Numbered from the stretch's first letter, positions 1 through 8,518 are shown. The stretch is DNA of 29,571 nucleotides from Hydrogenovibrio sp. UBA654 (GCA_002299585.1 DBOE01000085.1:1-29571); one strand, 5' to 3'. Numbers and translations: made by a program. The notes: generated by a model not told the origin, from the sequence alone.

Positions 1-243
1 TACTCCTTTTTGGAAATTATAACTAAAACCATAAGAATTTGGAACTAAACACATAAAGTAGTTAAGTTTTATAAATATATCTGTACTTTTTATTTTCAAG
101 ATACTTAATCAGGGCAGAAGAGGCTCCTTAAAAAATGTACATTCAGTGCCAGATCCTTAAGACTATCGATTAAGGGATATAGTGCTACCTTAAGTTACGA
201 GTATGCAATTATTTTTAATACAACTTTGGAGAGGGGAATTACA
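1..243. other. Non-coding leader upstream of the nirK locus
   Basis: I see no coding frame with a ribosome site here. The stretch is AT-rich and holds four CCTTAA/TTAAGG cores between about 124 and 193; the first is part of GAGGCTCCTTAA (120-131), which reappears inverted next to soxA. TATAGT near 177-182 could serve as a -10, but no convincing -35 or FNR/NNR-type dyad was found. A purine-rich AGAGGGGA lies just before the ATG at 244 and would be the ribosome site of nirK. Confidence 0.5.
120..131 (-). repeat. Partial copy of the CTCCTTAAG repeat
   Basis: GAGGCTCCTTAA is the exact reverse complement of TTAAGGAGCCTC at 23349-23360 in the soxA-soxZ gap. The copy here loses the right half of the palindrome after CTTAA. 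Function unknown. Confidence 0.45.
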
Positions 244-1368
244 ATGAAAAATTTATTTAAAAAGTTATGGTTAGGTGTGGTTATTGCGTAATCTTTGGTG
301 GTTTTTACAATACCTGTATTCGCAGGAGAAGATATGATTATAGGTAAGGTTGGAGTAAGTGCAAAAATTGAAGGATTGAAGCGTGTCACCCAAAAATTGG
401 TAGCACCACCATTTGTACCTAAGCATGATCAAGTGGTTAAGGGTGGGCCAAAAATCATCGAAATAACGATGGTGATTGCTGAAAAAGAACTATAAATTTC
501 TCCTGGTGTGTTTGCACAAGCGATGACTTTTGAAGGCACAAATCCCGGACCTCTAGTTGTGGCACATGTGGATGATTATGTTGAACTCACCTTAATTAAT
601 CCAAAAGAAAGTACGATGGTACACAATATGGATTTTCATGCGGCAACAGGTGCATTAGGTGGTGGTGCTTTAACCCATGTGAGACCAGGTGAACAAGTGA
701 CGTTGCGTTTTAAAGCAACGAAACCAGGTGTATTTGTATATCACTGTGCGCCAGGTGGAGTGATGATTCCTTACCATGTGGTTACAGGCATGAACGGTGC
801 TATTATGATATTACCGCGTGATGGTTTGAAAGATAATAATGGTAAACTAGTGACTTACGATAAAGCCTATTATATTGGTGAGCAAGATTGGTATATTCCT
901 AAAGATAAAGCGGGTAAGTATAAACGCTACGCTACGCCTACTTTAGCAATGAAAGAGACTATGGCTCTTACGAAAAGTTTAACCCCTTCTTTTATTACAT
1001 ATAATGGTAAAGTTGGTTCGTTAACTGGTGAGAATGCTATGACAGCAAAAGTAGGGGAAACCGTATTATTTGTGCATTCTCAAGCTAATCGTGATACTCG
1101 CGTTCACTTAATTGGTGGTCATGGTGACTTCGTTTGGGCAAGTGGTTCATTTAATGATGCGCCAGACACAAATCGTGAAACATGGCAAATTGCAGGTGGT
1201 GAAGCAGGTGCAGCACTCTATACCTTCTTACAACCTGGCTTATATGTCTACTTGAACCATAACTTAATCGAGGCGATTATGTTGGGTGCAGCAGCACATG
1301 TGAATGTCGAAGGTGACTGGAATAATGATTTGATGGAACAGGTTGGCAAACCAGGTCCAATTAAATAG
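244..1368 (+). pseudogene. nirK: Copper nitrite reductase NirK, two in-frame stop codons
   Basis: This is the family that reduces nitrite to nitric oxide in the periplasm. A single frame from ATG 244 reads through a signal peptide (MKNLFKKLWLGVVIA, stop, then SLVVFTIPVFAGED), the first cupredoxin domain and the second. It is interrupted only by TAA at 289-291 (codon 16) and TAA at 493-495 (codon 84). After the second stop, 286 codons (508-1368) are intact. They carry type 1 copper ligands His, Cys, His and Met (VHNMDFH, YHCAPGG, PYHVVTGM), type 2 His ligands (DFHAATG, YHC, NHNLIEA), the catalytic Asp of MDFH and the active-site His of LIGGHGD. No frameshift is needed. Lines sampled in the second half are near 47-48% G+C against about 33% in nearby genes, partly from Gly/Ala content. 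Most likely a recently inactivated gene. GTG 508 could start a protein, but it would lack the signal peptide and first strands and has no clear ribosome site. Confidence 0.88.
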
Positions 1369-1378
1369 GCAATAAATA

Positions 1379-2272
1379 ATGAAACATATATTTTATTCTT
1401 TTATTATTATTATGTTTTTGGAAGGAGTTGCTTTTGCGGCTCCTGCTAATTCTACTTCGGTATCTGAAACGATGCAGAGACAAGCCTATACCAGTACAAT
1501 GAATGCAATGGCATCACAATTGATGGCTTGGTATGGTAGCCTTATTGATGCACCAGAAAAAATTGTATTTGGTCAGGGTTTTCAGCAGTGGGTAGATTAT
1601 CGAAAACATTATCCTATTGAGATCAAGCAGATAGAACTGATTAAAGCAGATTGGGTAACAACAGATGGCCCAGTGCAATATCAGTTTCATGTAGATGCCT
1701 TGATTAGTTATCAACAAGGCGAACAAATTAAAACACAATCTGTTCAAGAAATTTTTTTGTTCCAAACAGAATTTTTAGTAAAACCCGCATTAATTGATGT
1801 GACAAGAAACAAGGCGGAGAAGGGGGCTAAATCATCGCATACTGGATTTGATCGCATGCATTATAAGGTGCGAACAATTGCGTATGCTTGGCTGGCTTAT
1901 ATGGATGGTGTGCAAGGCTTGGAAGTTATAGAAAAGCAAATCAAACAGGTAGATTATGCCTTTGCAATAGGTGACAATAAGGAGCAAGGTGAATTGATAG
2001 AAATAATTGCCAATAGAGGGTCTTATTTGGCTCAAGGTGGCTCTATATTGCGAACACTTGATGTACAGCAAGATGAGCATCACTCAGATCAAATTACACT
2101 GAACTTAATAATTGAATGGAAAGGTATCAATCAGGCAGGCAAGCCTGTATTGGCAAAAATCCATCAAGAAATTGAATGTCAAATACAAGCAAATGGTGAG
2201 TGGAAAATAAATTTTATTAAAGAAAAACACCTGTTGCCAGATATAGCACCATGGTCGGGGTTATTATGTTAA
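1379..2272 (+). CDS. Secreted protein of unknown function, nirK-linked
   Basis: I do not recognise this 297-residue protein. It starts with a clear signal peptide (hydrophobic FYSFIIIMFLEGVAFA, likely cut near residue 20 before APANS), so it should act in the periplasm. The mature part looks like two similar alpha+beta halves. Each has an early aromatic-rich helix (MAWYGSL, about residues 48-55; YAWLAYMDG, about 168-176) and a later strand pair ending in an Ile/Glu-rich strand (TQSVQEIFLF; LAKIHQEIEC). This resembles duplicated NTF2/SnoaL-like folds, an inference from pattern only. It lies 10 bases after nirK and overlaps the SCO1 gene, so it belongs to the copper/nitrite operon. It has a Cys in the C-terminal half (EIEC) and a C-terminal Cys, and no heme motif. 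Confidence 0.75.
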   Translation: MKHIFYSFIIIMFLEGVAFAAPANSTSVSETMQRQAYTSTMNAMASQLMAWYGSLIDAPEKIVFGQGFQQWVDYRKHYPIEIKQIELIKADWVTTDGPVQYQFHVDALISYQQGEQIKTQSVQEIFLFQTEFLVKPALIDVTRNKAEKGAKSSHTGFDRMHYKVRTIAYAWLAYMDGVQGLEVIEKQIKQVDYAFAIGDNKEQGELIEIIANRGSYLAQGGSILRTLDVQQDEHHSDQITLNLIIEWKGINQAGKPVLAKIHQEIECQIQANGEWKINFIKEKHLLPDIAPWSGLLC

Positions 2273-2889
2273 ATCGCATTGTATTAATTAGTCTTTTATT
2301 TTTTTATAATATAGTCTTGGCAGAAACCTTACCAGTACTAAGTGGTGTGGGTGGAAATTTTTCTGCGATTGCAAATGGTAAAGAAATTGAATTTAGCCAT
2401 TTTAAGGGTAAGGTAGTGGTATTGTCATTTGGCTACACTAATTGTGCCGATATTTGCCCGTTAACATTAGGCTATTATAAACGCCTCTATAATGAATTAT
2501 CAGCAGAAGAGCAACAAGCAACCAAGATGCTATTTATCACGGTTGATCCAGAATATGATACCTCCACACATTTAACAGAGTTTGTGAGCCATTTTAATAA
2601 AGATTTTATTGGGATGACTGGGACACGAGCCCAAATAGATACCATTGTATCGCTATTTAAAGCTGAGTATAACAAGCTATCGGTAGAGGCTGTGGATACC
2701 GATGAAATAATTCGTCGAGTTATCCAAAAAAAGATACCAGATAATGTAAGTAAAGATACGGCTTATGTCTATAGCCATACGGTTTCACTATATCTTATTG
2801 ACAAGGATGGTGACACAAGGGCATTGCTATACACAGGAACGCCCATAGCGGAATTTGCCGATAAAATAAGGATTCTGATTAATGAATAA
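2266..2889 (+). CDS. SCO1/SenC family copper chaperone
   Basis: This is a thioredoxin-fold copper carrier that in this family loads the CuA site of cytochrome oxidase or other periplasmic copper enzymes. From ATG 2266 it is 207 residues. It has an N-terminal hydrophobic anchor or signal (IVLISLLFFYNIVLA), the copper-binding CxxxC (NCADIC, Cys60 and Cys64), the VDPEYD strand and the conserved late His (YSHTVSLY, His171). An in-frame ATG lies 15 bases earlier (2251), but 2266 gives a cleaner signal peptide and an overlap of a few bases with the previous stop (2270-2272). It overlaps the next gene by 8 bases. The context suggests it serves NirK, but cytochrome oxidase is equally possible. Confidence 0.85.
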   Translation: MLNRIVLISLLFFYNIVLAETLPVLSGVGGNFSAIANGKEIEFSHFKGKVVVLSFGYTNCADICPLTLGYYKRLYNELSAEEQQATKMLFITVDPEYDTSTHLTEFVSHFNKDFIGMTGTRAQIDTIVSLFKAEYNKLSVEAVDTDEIIRRVIQKKIPDNVSKDTAYVYSHTVSLYLIDKDGDTRALLYTGTPIAEFADKIRILINE

Positions 2890-3310
2890 TATAAAAAAAA
2901 ATTATATTCTATTTGTAATATTGCTTATAAGTAGCTGTGCAGCTACAACCCCACAACTTCAGTTGGATGGGTTTTGGGTTGTTAAACCACCTATTGTAGC
3001 TCGTAGCACAGCTGGTTATGGCACAATAAGAAATACGGGGAAAGTTGCCGATACCTTGCTTAAAGTTAGTAGTGATATTGGTTTTGTGATGATGCATAAA
3101 ACTGAAATGAACTCAGGCATGGCAGGAATGATGCATATGTCAAAGATGGTGATTGAACCAGGTTCGGAATTGGTATTTGAACCAATGTCATATCATCTTA
3201 TGTTTTCGGATATGGCAGAACATATTCATCAGGAAGGGGAGACTGCAACCTTGATATTTGAATTCGAAAAATCAGGTATTATTAAGGTTACAGTCCCTAT
3301 TAAACCCTAA
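2882..3310 (+). CDS. PCuAC-type periplasmic copper chaperone, lipoprotein
   Basis: This 142-residue protein belongs to the DUF461/PCuA(C) family, which hands copper to SCO1 and cytochrome oxidase. A lipobox (ISSC, Cys19) predicts a lipid-anchored protein. The copper motif is seen as MMHKTEMNSGMAGMMHM, followed after a strand by YHLMF, matching the family pattern of His/Met, Met, then His-x-Met. The stretch is unusually rich in Met. It overlaps the SCO1 gene by 8 bases, so the two are translationally coupled, and it is the last gene of the block. No clear terminator follows it in the 142 bases before the convergent rne gene. Confidence 0.85.
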   Translation: MNNIKKNYILFVILLISSCAATTPQLQLDGFWVVKPPIVARSTAGYGTIRNTGKVADTLLKVSSDIGFVMMHKTEMNSGMAGMMHMSKMVIEPGSELVFEPMSYHLMFSDMAEHIHQEGETATLIFEFEKSGIIKVTVPIKP

Positions 3311-3452
3311 TAAAAAGCAATATAACAACTATCAATATATAATCATAGAGAAGGTAATACTAACTGTTTAAACCCTTAAGATTTACACAGCTAGTTTTAC
3401 ATTACCAAAGGCGAATTTATACAGTTTATTTTATTGTCTTAAAATTATTAAT

Positions 3453-5573
3453 CTACTTTTCTTTAGTGGCAGAAGTATCTAGTCCTTCTGCAATAGGTGC
3501 TTTAGTTATGCCACTTTCTTTTTCATTGATAGAATTTGTATGAATTGACATATCTTCAGCACCTTCTGGCTTGCGTCTTCGACCATTGTAACTTCTGGAG
3601 TTATAGCGACTTCTTTGTTTTGGCTTTGGTTCTTTTTCTACAGTATTTTTAACTGGTTGTTGCTGAGTTGACACTGTCTCAACTTTTGGCTGTAATTTTG
3701 TTTTTGTACTTTTAGCCTTACGATTCGTCTCATTTTTAGCGGTAGGTGTTTTTTTATTATTTTGTACGGAATTTGTTTTATTTTTTGTATTTGTTTTTTC
3801 GTAGCGTTTTTTGTTACTACGGCTTTTATTCCGATTATTTTGAGATTTCTTTTTATTATCTTGTGATTGTGATGGTTTTTCTTTAGCTTCTTCTTCAATA
3901 TTAAATAATGCCCCCCACATTCTTGAGATTAGGCTTTTTGAATATTTGTTATTATCGGCAACTTTTGGACTAGGTGGCGGAGATAAAGGCGGTAAGTTTT
4001 TTATAACAGGTTCTTCTTTTTGTTTTATTGTTTTTTCAGTAACTTGACTAATATTTTCTTTAATAATTTCTTTTACTTTGTAGCTGGAATCTACTGACAT
4101 TTCATCGCCATGGCGAACTCTTTCAATTAAATAATTAGGGCTTGCAAGATGTTCATTTGGAACAATCATTACATGAAGCTTATGACGATCTTCTATTTGG
4201 ATTATTTGATGGCGTTTTTCATTGAGTAAGAAAGATGCTACATCAACTGGTAGCTGGACAGTTATTCTACGCGTTGCTTCTTTCATGCTTTCTTCTTCTA
4301 TAAGGCGAAGAAGAGAAAGGGATAGTGACTCTACACCTCGTATAACACCTACTCCTTTACAGCGTGGACAAATCATTTGAGTAGATTCATCAATTGAAGG
4401 TCTAAGCCTTTGTCTAGACATCTCCAACAATCCAAAAAGGGATATTTTGCCAATTTTTACTTTGGCTCGGTCGCTTTTTACAGCTTCTCTCATTTTGTTC
4501 TCAATATCTCTTTGATTACGATTTGTGTGCATATCAATAAAGTCAATTACGATTAACCCACCAAGGTCTCTTAAACGAAGTTGCCTTGCTATTTCGTAAG
4601 CAGCTTCTAAGTTTGTGTGATAGGCCGTTTCTTCAATATCACTCCCCTTTATCGAACGGCTCGAATTGATATCTATTGAAGTTAGGGCCTCTGTAATATC
4701 AATTACAATTTCTCCACCAGAAGGTAGTTTAACTTCTCTAGTGTAAGCAGTTTCTATTTGTGATTCTACTTGAAAACGAGTAAATAATGGTGTTGTATCC
4801 TGATAGGGTTTGACCTTGAAAACTTGTTGTGGCATTACATGCTGAATAAAATCTTTTGCCTTCTGAAAAGTTTCCATATCATCAATAATGATCTCGCCTA
4901 TATCTTGTCTTAGATAATCACGAAGAGCTAGTATTACGATGTCAGATTCTTGATGAATTAAAAAGGGCGCTTGTTTTTCATTGGCGGATTTTTTTATAGC
5001 GTCCCATAGTTGAGATAAATAGCTAATACTCCATTGTAATTCTTCCGTTGACTTACCTACTCCAGCGGTTCTTATTATTAAACCAGATCCTTTAGGCATT
5101 TCTATATTAGCTAGAGATTCACGAGTGTCTGAACGATCATTACCTTCTATTTGGCGAGAAATCCCACCCGCTTTAGGGTTGTTTGGCATCATTACGATAT
5201 AAGGCCCGGCAAGAGTTATTTGCGTTGTTAGGGCAGCACCTTTATTGCCTCGTTCTTCTTTTTGGACTTGAACTATTATTTCTTGGCCTTCTTTTAATAC
5301 CTCTTTAATATTAGGATGCTTTTCGGCAGAGGTTTTAGGGAAAAATTCTTCAGCCACTTCTTTGAAAGGAAGAAAACCATGGCGTTCTGAACCATAATCA
5401 ACAAAAGCGGCCTCTAAGCTGGGCTCAATTCTAGTAACGGTGCCTTTATATATATTGGCTTTTTTCTTTTGGTGGTGGGGAGTTTCAATATTTAGATCAT
5501 ATAGCTTTTGTCCATCGACAAGAGCAATTCTAACTTCTTCAGGCTGCGTTGCATTAATTAGCATTCTTTTCAT
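3453..5573 (-). CDS. rne: Ribonuclease E
   Basis: This is the endoribonuclease that starts mRNA decay and processes rRNA and tRNA at the inner membrane. The 706-residue protein has an S1 RNA-binding domain (about residues 38-120) and the DNase I-like catalytic core. The core carries magnesium-binding Asp301 (SIDINSSRS) and Asp344 (IVIDFIDM), plus the zinc link CPRC (Cys402, Cys405), all close to E. coli numbering. The C-terminal third (from about 520) is low complexity and very basic (Lys/Arg/Asn/Ser rich), expected to be disordered and RNA-binding; it is much shorter than the 1061-residue E. coli protein. The ATG at 5573 is preceded by AAAGAGAA. Neighbour rluC is divergent, as in other gammaproteobacteria. 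Confidence 0.95.
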   Translation of the reverse strand: MKRMLINATQPEEVRIALVDGQKLYDLNIETPHHQKKKANIYKGTVTRIEPSLEAAFVDYGSERHGFLPFKEVAEEFFPKTSAEKHPNIKEVLKEGQEIIVQVQKEERGNKGAALTTQITLAGPYIVMMPNNPKAGGISRQIEGNDRSDTRESLANIEMPKGSGLIIRTAGVGKSTEELQWSISYLSQLWDAIKKSANEKQAPFLIHQESDIVILALRDYLRQDIGEIIIDDMETFQKAKDFIQHVMPQQVFKVKPYQDTTPLFTRFQVESQIETAYTREVKLPSGGEIVIDITEALTSIDINSSRSIKGSDIEETAYHTNLEAAYEIARQLRLRDLGGLIVIDFIDMHTNRNQRDIENKMREAVKSDRAKVKIGKISLFGLLEMSRQRLRPSIDESTQMICPRCKGVGVIRGVESLSLSLLRLIEEESMKEATRRITVQLPVDVASFLLNEKRHQIIQIEDRHKLHVMIVPNEHLASPNYLIERVRHGDEMSVDSSYKVKEIIKENISQVTEKTIKQKEEPVIKNLPPLSPPPSPKVADNNKYSKSLISRMWGALFNIEEEAKEKPSQSQDNKKKSQNNRNKSRSNKKRYEKTNTKNKTNSVQNNKKTPTAKNETNRKAKSTKTKLQPKVETVSTQQQPVKNTVEKEPKPKQRSRYNSRSYNGRRRKPEGAEDMSIHTNSINEKESGITKAPIAEGLDTSATKEK

Positions 5574-5637
5574 GCTTATTCTCTTTATATTTAGAAAAGC
5601 ATTAAAAGCTAAGTGGTTTAAACATGAACAGGCGGGT

Positions 5638-5643
5638 ATTATA
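5638..5643 (-). promoter_or_regulatory. Possible -10 box of rne
   Basis: The minus strand reads a perfect TATAAT here, which would start transcription about 57 bases before the rne ATG. The -35 region 17 bases upstream does not match consensus, so this is weak. Confidence 0.3.
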
Positions 5644-6138
5644 AGGTAGTATTTGTAATTTTATTATATGGCTTAAATAGAGCAAATTCACTATTTATCT
5701 AAAGTGATATGTTTCTTTTTAGAGAAGTCACTATACCTAGGCACTAATAAATAAAAATGGAGAAGAATTCTCTAAGTTTATCTGTGCCCTTAAAATATAA
5801 GGAAAAATTCTCTGTTTGTTGTTTATAAAATTTCATTAAAGCTTTAATATATAGTGCTAAAAAGCCTTTCTCTAACCTTTTTAAAGATTTATTTCTTTAA
5901 AATCAACCTGTATTATTAATTAATCGTCTTATGTCCTGCACTATTTTTAGTGTGGTTGCGGTTTATTAATGTAATGTTTTTTAACTTAACAAATAATGTT
6001 TTTGTTAAAAATAATGTTCGCTTTTTTAAGTAAAATCTCCACAAACATAACGTTTTTTTGAATCTGGTTTCATTCTTTATAAATATCTAATGAATAATTA
6101 GAATCTTTTAAATATACCATTTATTTACTTATGATGCA

Positions 6139-6168
6139 ATGACATATTATGTTTAATATGGTTAAAAT
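6139..6168 (+). promoter_or_regulatory. Predicted sigma-70 promoter of rluC
   Basis: ATGACA (6139-6144, five of six to TTGACA), an 18-base spacer and TAAAAT (6163-6168, five of six to TATAAT). It lies about 30 bases upstream of the rluC ATG at 6199, with an AAGG ribosome site at 6186-6189. Confidence 0.5.
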
Positions 6169-6198
6169 AGGTAATTATTTTTTATAAGGTAGTTTTTT

Positions 6199-7143
6199 AT
6201 GGCAGTTAAATATGTTGAAGCCACCTCAGAAGATGTTGGGCAAAGGGTTGATAATTTTCTGATGCGACAGTTTAGAAATGTGCCTAAATCTTTAATTTAC
6301 AGGGTTATTAGAAGGGGTGAAGTAAGAATAAATAAAGGTAGAGTAAAGCAAAGTACTCGTATAAAAGAAGGCGATATTGTGCGCCTTCCTCCTATTCGTG
6401 TTCCAGAAAAATCAGTAAATAAAGTACCGATTGGCCAGTTAAGACGAATAGAGGAAAGTATTTTGTTTGAAGATAATGATTTAATGGTAATTAATAAGCC
6501 TTCTGGAATGGCGGTGCATGGTGGCAGTGGAATTTCTATGGGCTTAATCGAGATTTTGCGTGAAATGCGTCCATTGGCTAAAAGAATTGAGTTAGTGCAT
6601 CGTTTAGATAGAGATACTTCTGGTTGTATTTTGATAGCTAAAAAATCTATGGTGTTAAAAAACTTACACGCACAAATTCGTGAAAATAAAATACTAAAGG
6701 AATATATTACTTTACTTGCTGGGTCTTGGAATAAACACAAAATTAAAATAGATCTACCCTTGTTAAAAAATACCCTTCAATCTGGAGAAAGGATGGTCAA
6801 GATTGATTCTAATGGTAAGCCATCAACGAGTTTCTTTAATTTAGTTACAAGTTATAAAGATACAGATTTAGTTAAAGTTAGGCTAAAAACTGGTAGGACT
6901 CATCAAATTAGGGTACATGCTTTGTCGCAAGGCTGTCCTGTAATTGGTGATGATAAATATGGTAATAAAACTATAAATAAACAATTTAAAAAATATGGGA
7001 TGAAACGCCTAGCATTGCATGCACAGTTTTTAGGTTTTAAGCATCCAAATATTGATACTGATGAAAATGATTGGATAAAGATTGAAGCACCTTTGCATGA
7101 TGATTTTAAAGCTGTAATTAATTATTTAGAAAAAGAGATTTAA
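6199..7143 (+). CDS. rluC: 23S rRNA pseudouridine synthase RluC
   Basis: The enzyme converts specific uridines of 23S rRNA to pseudouridine (positions 955, 2504 and 2580 in E. coli). The 314-residue protein has an N-terminal S4 RNA-binding domain (about residues 12-70) and the RluA-type catalytic domain. The motif HRLDRDTSG (134-142) includes the catalytic Asp137, and later comes KTGRTHQIRVH. Order next to rne matches the usual gammaproteobacterial arrangement, which supports RluC over RluD. It is followed after only 2 bases by the HAD phosphatase gene, so they are likely co-transcribed. Confidence 0.92.
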   Translation: MAVKYVEATSEDVGQRVDNFLMRQFRNVPKSLIYRVIRRGEVRINKGRVKQSTRIKEGDIVRLPPIRVPEKSVNKVPIGQLRRIEESILFEDNDLMVINKPSGMAVHGGSGISMGLIEILREMRPLAKRIELVHRLDRDTSGCILIAKKSMVLKNLHAQIRENKILKEYITLLAGSWNKHKIKIDLPLLKNTLQSGERMVKIDSNGKPSTSFFNLVTSYKDTDLVKVRLKTGRTHQIRVHALSQGCPVIGDDKYGNKTINKQFKKYGMKRLALHAQFLGFKHPNIDTDENDWIKIEAPLHDDFKAVINYLEKEI

Positions 7144-7145
7144 AA

Positions 7146-7814
7146 ATGAATAAAAAATATAAATGCATTGTTTTTGACTGGGATGGTACCTTAATGAATT
7201 CAGAGGCAAGAATTGTTGACTCTATACAGTGCTCAGCAAGAAGGCTTAGTCTTCCTGTATTGTCGTATGATCAGTCGAAAGAAATAATAGGCTTGAGTAT
7301 AGGCAAAGCAGTTGAGGCTCTTTATCCAACTATTGATAAAAAAATGGTTGCCGAGATGTCTATTGCTTATACACAACATTTTATTCATGACTCTACTATA
7401 TCTATGGAGCCTTTTTCTGGAGCAAAAAAACTACTTTCTTTAATAAAAAGAACTGGAGCAAAAGCTTCAATAGCCACTGGTAAAAGCCGTAAAGGCTTGA
7501 ATAAAGCTCTTTCGGAAGTGGATTTTGCAGAATACTTTGATATGACTATAACTCCTGTAGAATCAGAGTCAAAGCCTAGCCCTTTAATGTTGAAAAAAAT
7601 ACTTAATAATTTTTCTTTAGAAGTCGAAGATGCCCTTATGGTTGGTGATTCTGTATTTGATATGCAAATGGCTCTAAATATTGGTATGGATTCAGTAGCT
7701 ATAAGTCATGGCGTGCATGAAATTGAAAGACTAAAAGAATATAATCCAGTCGCTTGTGTTAATAATTTGCTAGAGCTTGAAACATGGCTTGCCACTCGAT
7801 TAGCCAGAGGTTAG
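7146..7814 (+). CDS. HAD-family phosphatase, Gph-like
   Basis: This 222-residue protein is a haloacid-dehalogenase hydrolase of the phosphoglycolate phosphatase-like group. Motif I is FDWDGTLMNSE (nucleophile Asp11, general acid Asp13); motif II Thr/Ser lies in SIATGKS; motif III/IV is MVGDSVFDM. The cap insert lies between about residues 17 and 80. The substrate cannot be assigned from sequence: phosphoglycolate is one option, and pseudomonads carry a HAD gene of uncertain substrate at this same position after rluC. It starts 2 bases after rluC ends and is convergent with maf, 55 bases away. Confidence 0.85.
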   Translation: MNKKYKCIVFDWDGTLMNSEARIVDSIQCSARRLSLPVLSYDQSKEIIGLSIGKAVEALYPTIDKKMVAEMSIAYTQHFIHDSTISMEPFSGAKKLLSLIKRTGAKASIATGKSRKGLNKALSEVDFAEYFDMTITPVESESKPSPLMLKKILNNFSLEVEDALMVGDSVFDMQMALNIGMDSVAISHGVHEIERLKEYNPVACVNNLLELETWLATRLARG

Positions 7815-7869
7815 GAGTGAAAAACTAGAAAGATTAGTTGTTATAGTCGCCAAAAAAAAGTGTAAACCA

Positions 7870-8463
7870 TCATTTTTTGGGGGGGATTTGCATACCAGTC
7901 TTTTTAAGAATTCCAACTAATTTAATTAACGGTAAGCCAATTAAAGCATTTGGATCAGTTGTTTGGATACTTTTAAAAAGACTAATCCCCAGGCCTTCAG
8001 ATTTAAAGCTACCAGCACATTGATAGGGTTGTTCAATGGTTAGGTAGTTGTGGATGTCTGTATAGGTTAATTCTCTAAAAGTAACTTTTGTTATATCGGT
8101 GTTTTGGTGTACAGAGTTGCTATTTTGGTCAATAACGACTAGGGCTGTGTAAAAAACAATTGTTTGATTGCTAAATAGAGTTAATTGTTGCAGGGCATTT
8201 TGGTAATTTAATGGCTTGCCTATAGGTTTATCTTTAAAGCATGCTGACTGATCAGAGGCTATTATTATTTGGTTATTTGTCTTGGAGGCGATTTTCTTTG
8301 CTTTTTGCAGGGCAAGCCGTTCGACCATGTTTTGTACACTTTCATGCTCTAATGGTGTTTCATCAATTTCTGGTTTAGCACTAACGAATGGTAAATGTAG
8401 TTTTTCTAATAAAGTTTTTCTAAAAATAGATGTAGAGGCAAGGATTATAGAATGATTTTGCAA
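7870..8463 (-). CDS. Maf/YceF nucleotide pyrophosphatase
   Basis: Maf proteins hydrolyse non-canonical or modified nucleoside triphosphates; the YceF subgroup acts on m7GTP. The 197-residue protein shows the N-terminal ILASTSIFRKTLLE loop, the PEIDET segment, the catalytic SDQ (Ser70-Asp71-Gln72), GKPLNY and the late SFKSEGLG. The start is TTG 8463 with AAGGGA nine bases upstream; no ATG fits. It usually sits next to yceD, but here it points away from it, so both need separate promoters in the 90-base gap. The 3' end contains G7 and T6 runs (7873-7885) encoding the last residues IPPKK. Confidence 0.88.
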   Translation of the reverse strand: MQNHSIILASTSIFRKTLLEKLHLPFVSAKPEIDETPLEHESVQNMVERLALQKAKKIASKTNNQIIIASDQSACFKDKPIGKPLNYQNALQQLTLFSNQTIVFYTALVVIDQNSNSVHQNTDITKVTFRELTYTDIHNYLTIEQPYQCAGSFKSEGLGISLFKSIQTTDPNALIGLPLIKLVGILKKTGMQIPPKK

Positions 8464-8518
8464 ATTAAACTTTCCCTTGATAGTTTTAAAAGACGACTTC
8501 TGATTTTAGCATAATATT

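Larger units (their letters stand above)
5574..6198. other. 625-base non-coding gap between divergent rne and rluC
   Basis: Very AT-rich and without a plausible gene. It should hold the 5' leader of rne on the minus strand and the promoter of rluC on the plus strand. Visible small inverted repeats include TTTAAAGA/TCTTTAAA (5880-5901), CCTTA-N5-TAAGG near 5788-5802, and a pair AGTGA/TCACT around 5702-5732. AATGTTTTT-like segments repeat between about 5972 and 6020. In E. coli the rne leader mediates autoregulation; whether that applies here cannot be read from the sequence. Confidence 0.5.

Noticed and set aside
289..495. Recoding of the two nirK stop codons
   Set aside because: Both are TAA, which is not used for selenocysteine or pyrrolysine, and other genes in the window use TAA as a normal stop.
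508..1368. A shorter functional NirK starting at GTG 508
   Set aside because: No ribosome site precedes it, and it would lack the signal peptide and the first strands of the cupredoxin domain, while the upstream frame clearly belongs to the same gene.
3311..3452. Terminator between the copper block and rne
   Set aside because: GGTAAT/ATTACC near 3354 and 3401 can pair but the stem is imperfect and no T-run follows; not strong enough to list.
5440..5649. Small plus-strand open frame over the rne start
   Set aside because: It mostly overlaps the conserved RNase E N-terminus in antisense and has no ribosome site; the Phe/Leu-rich translation comes from base composition.
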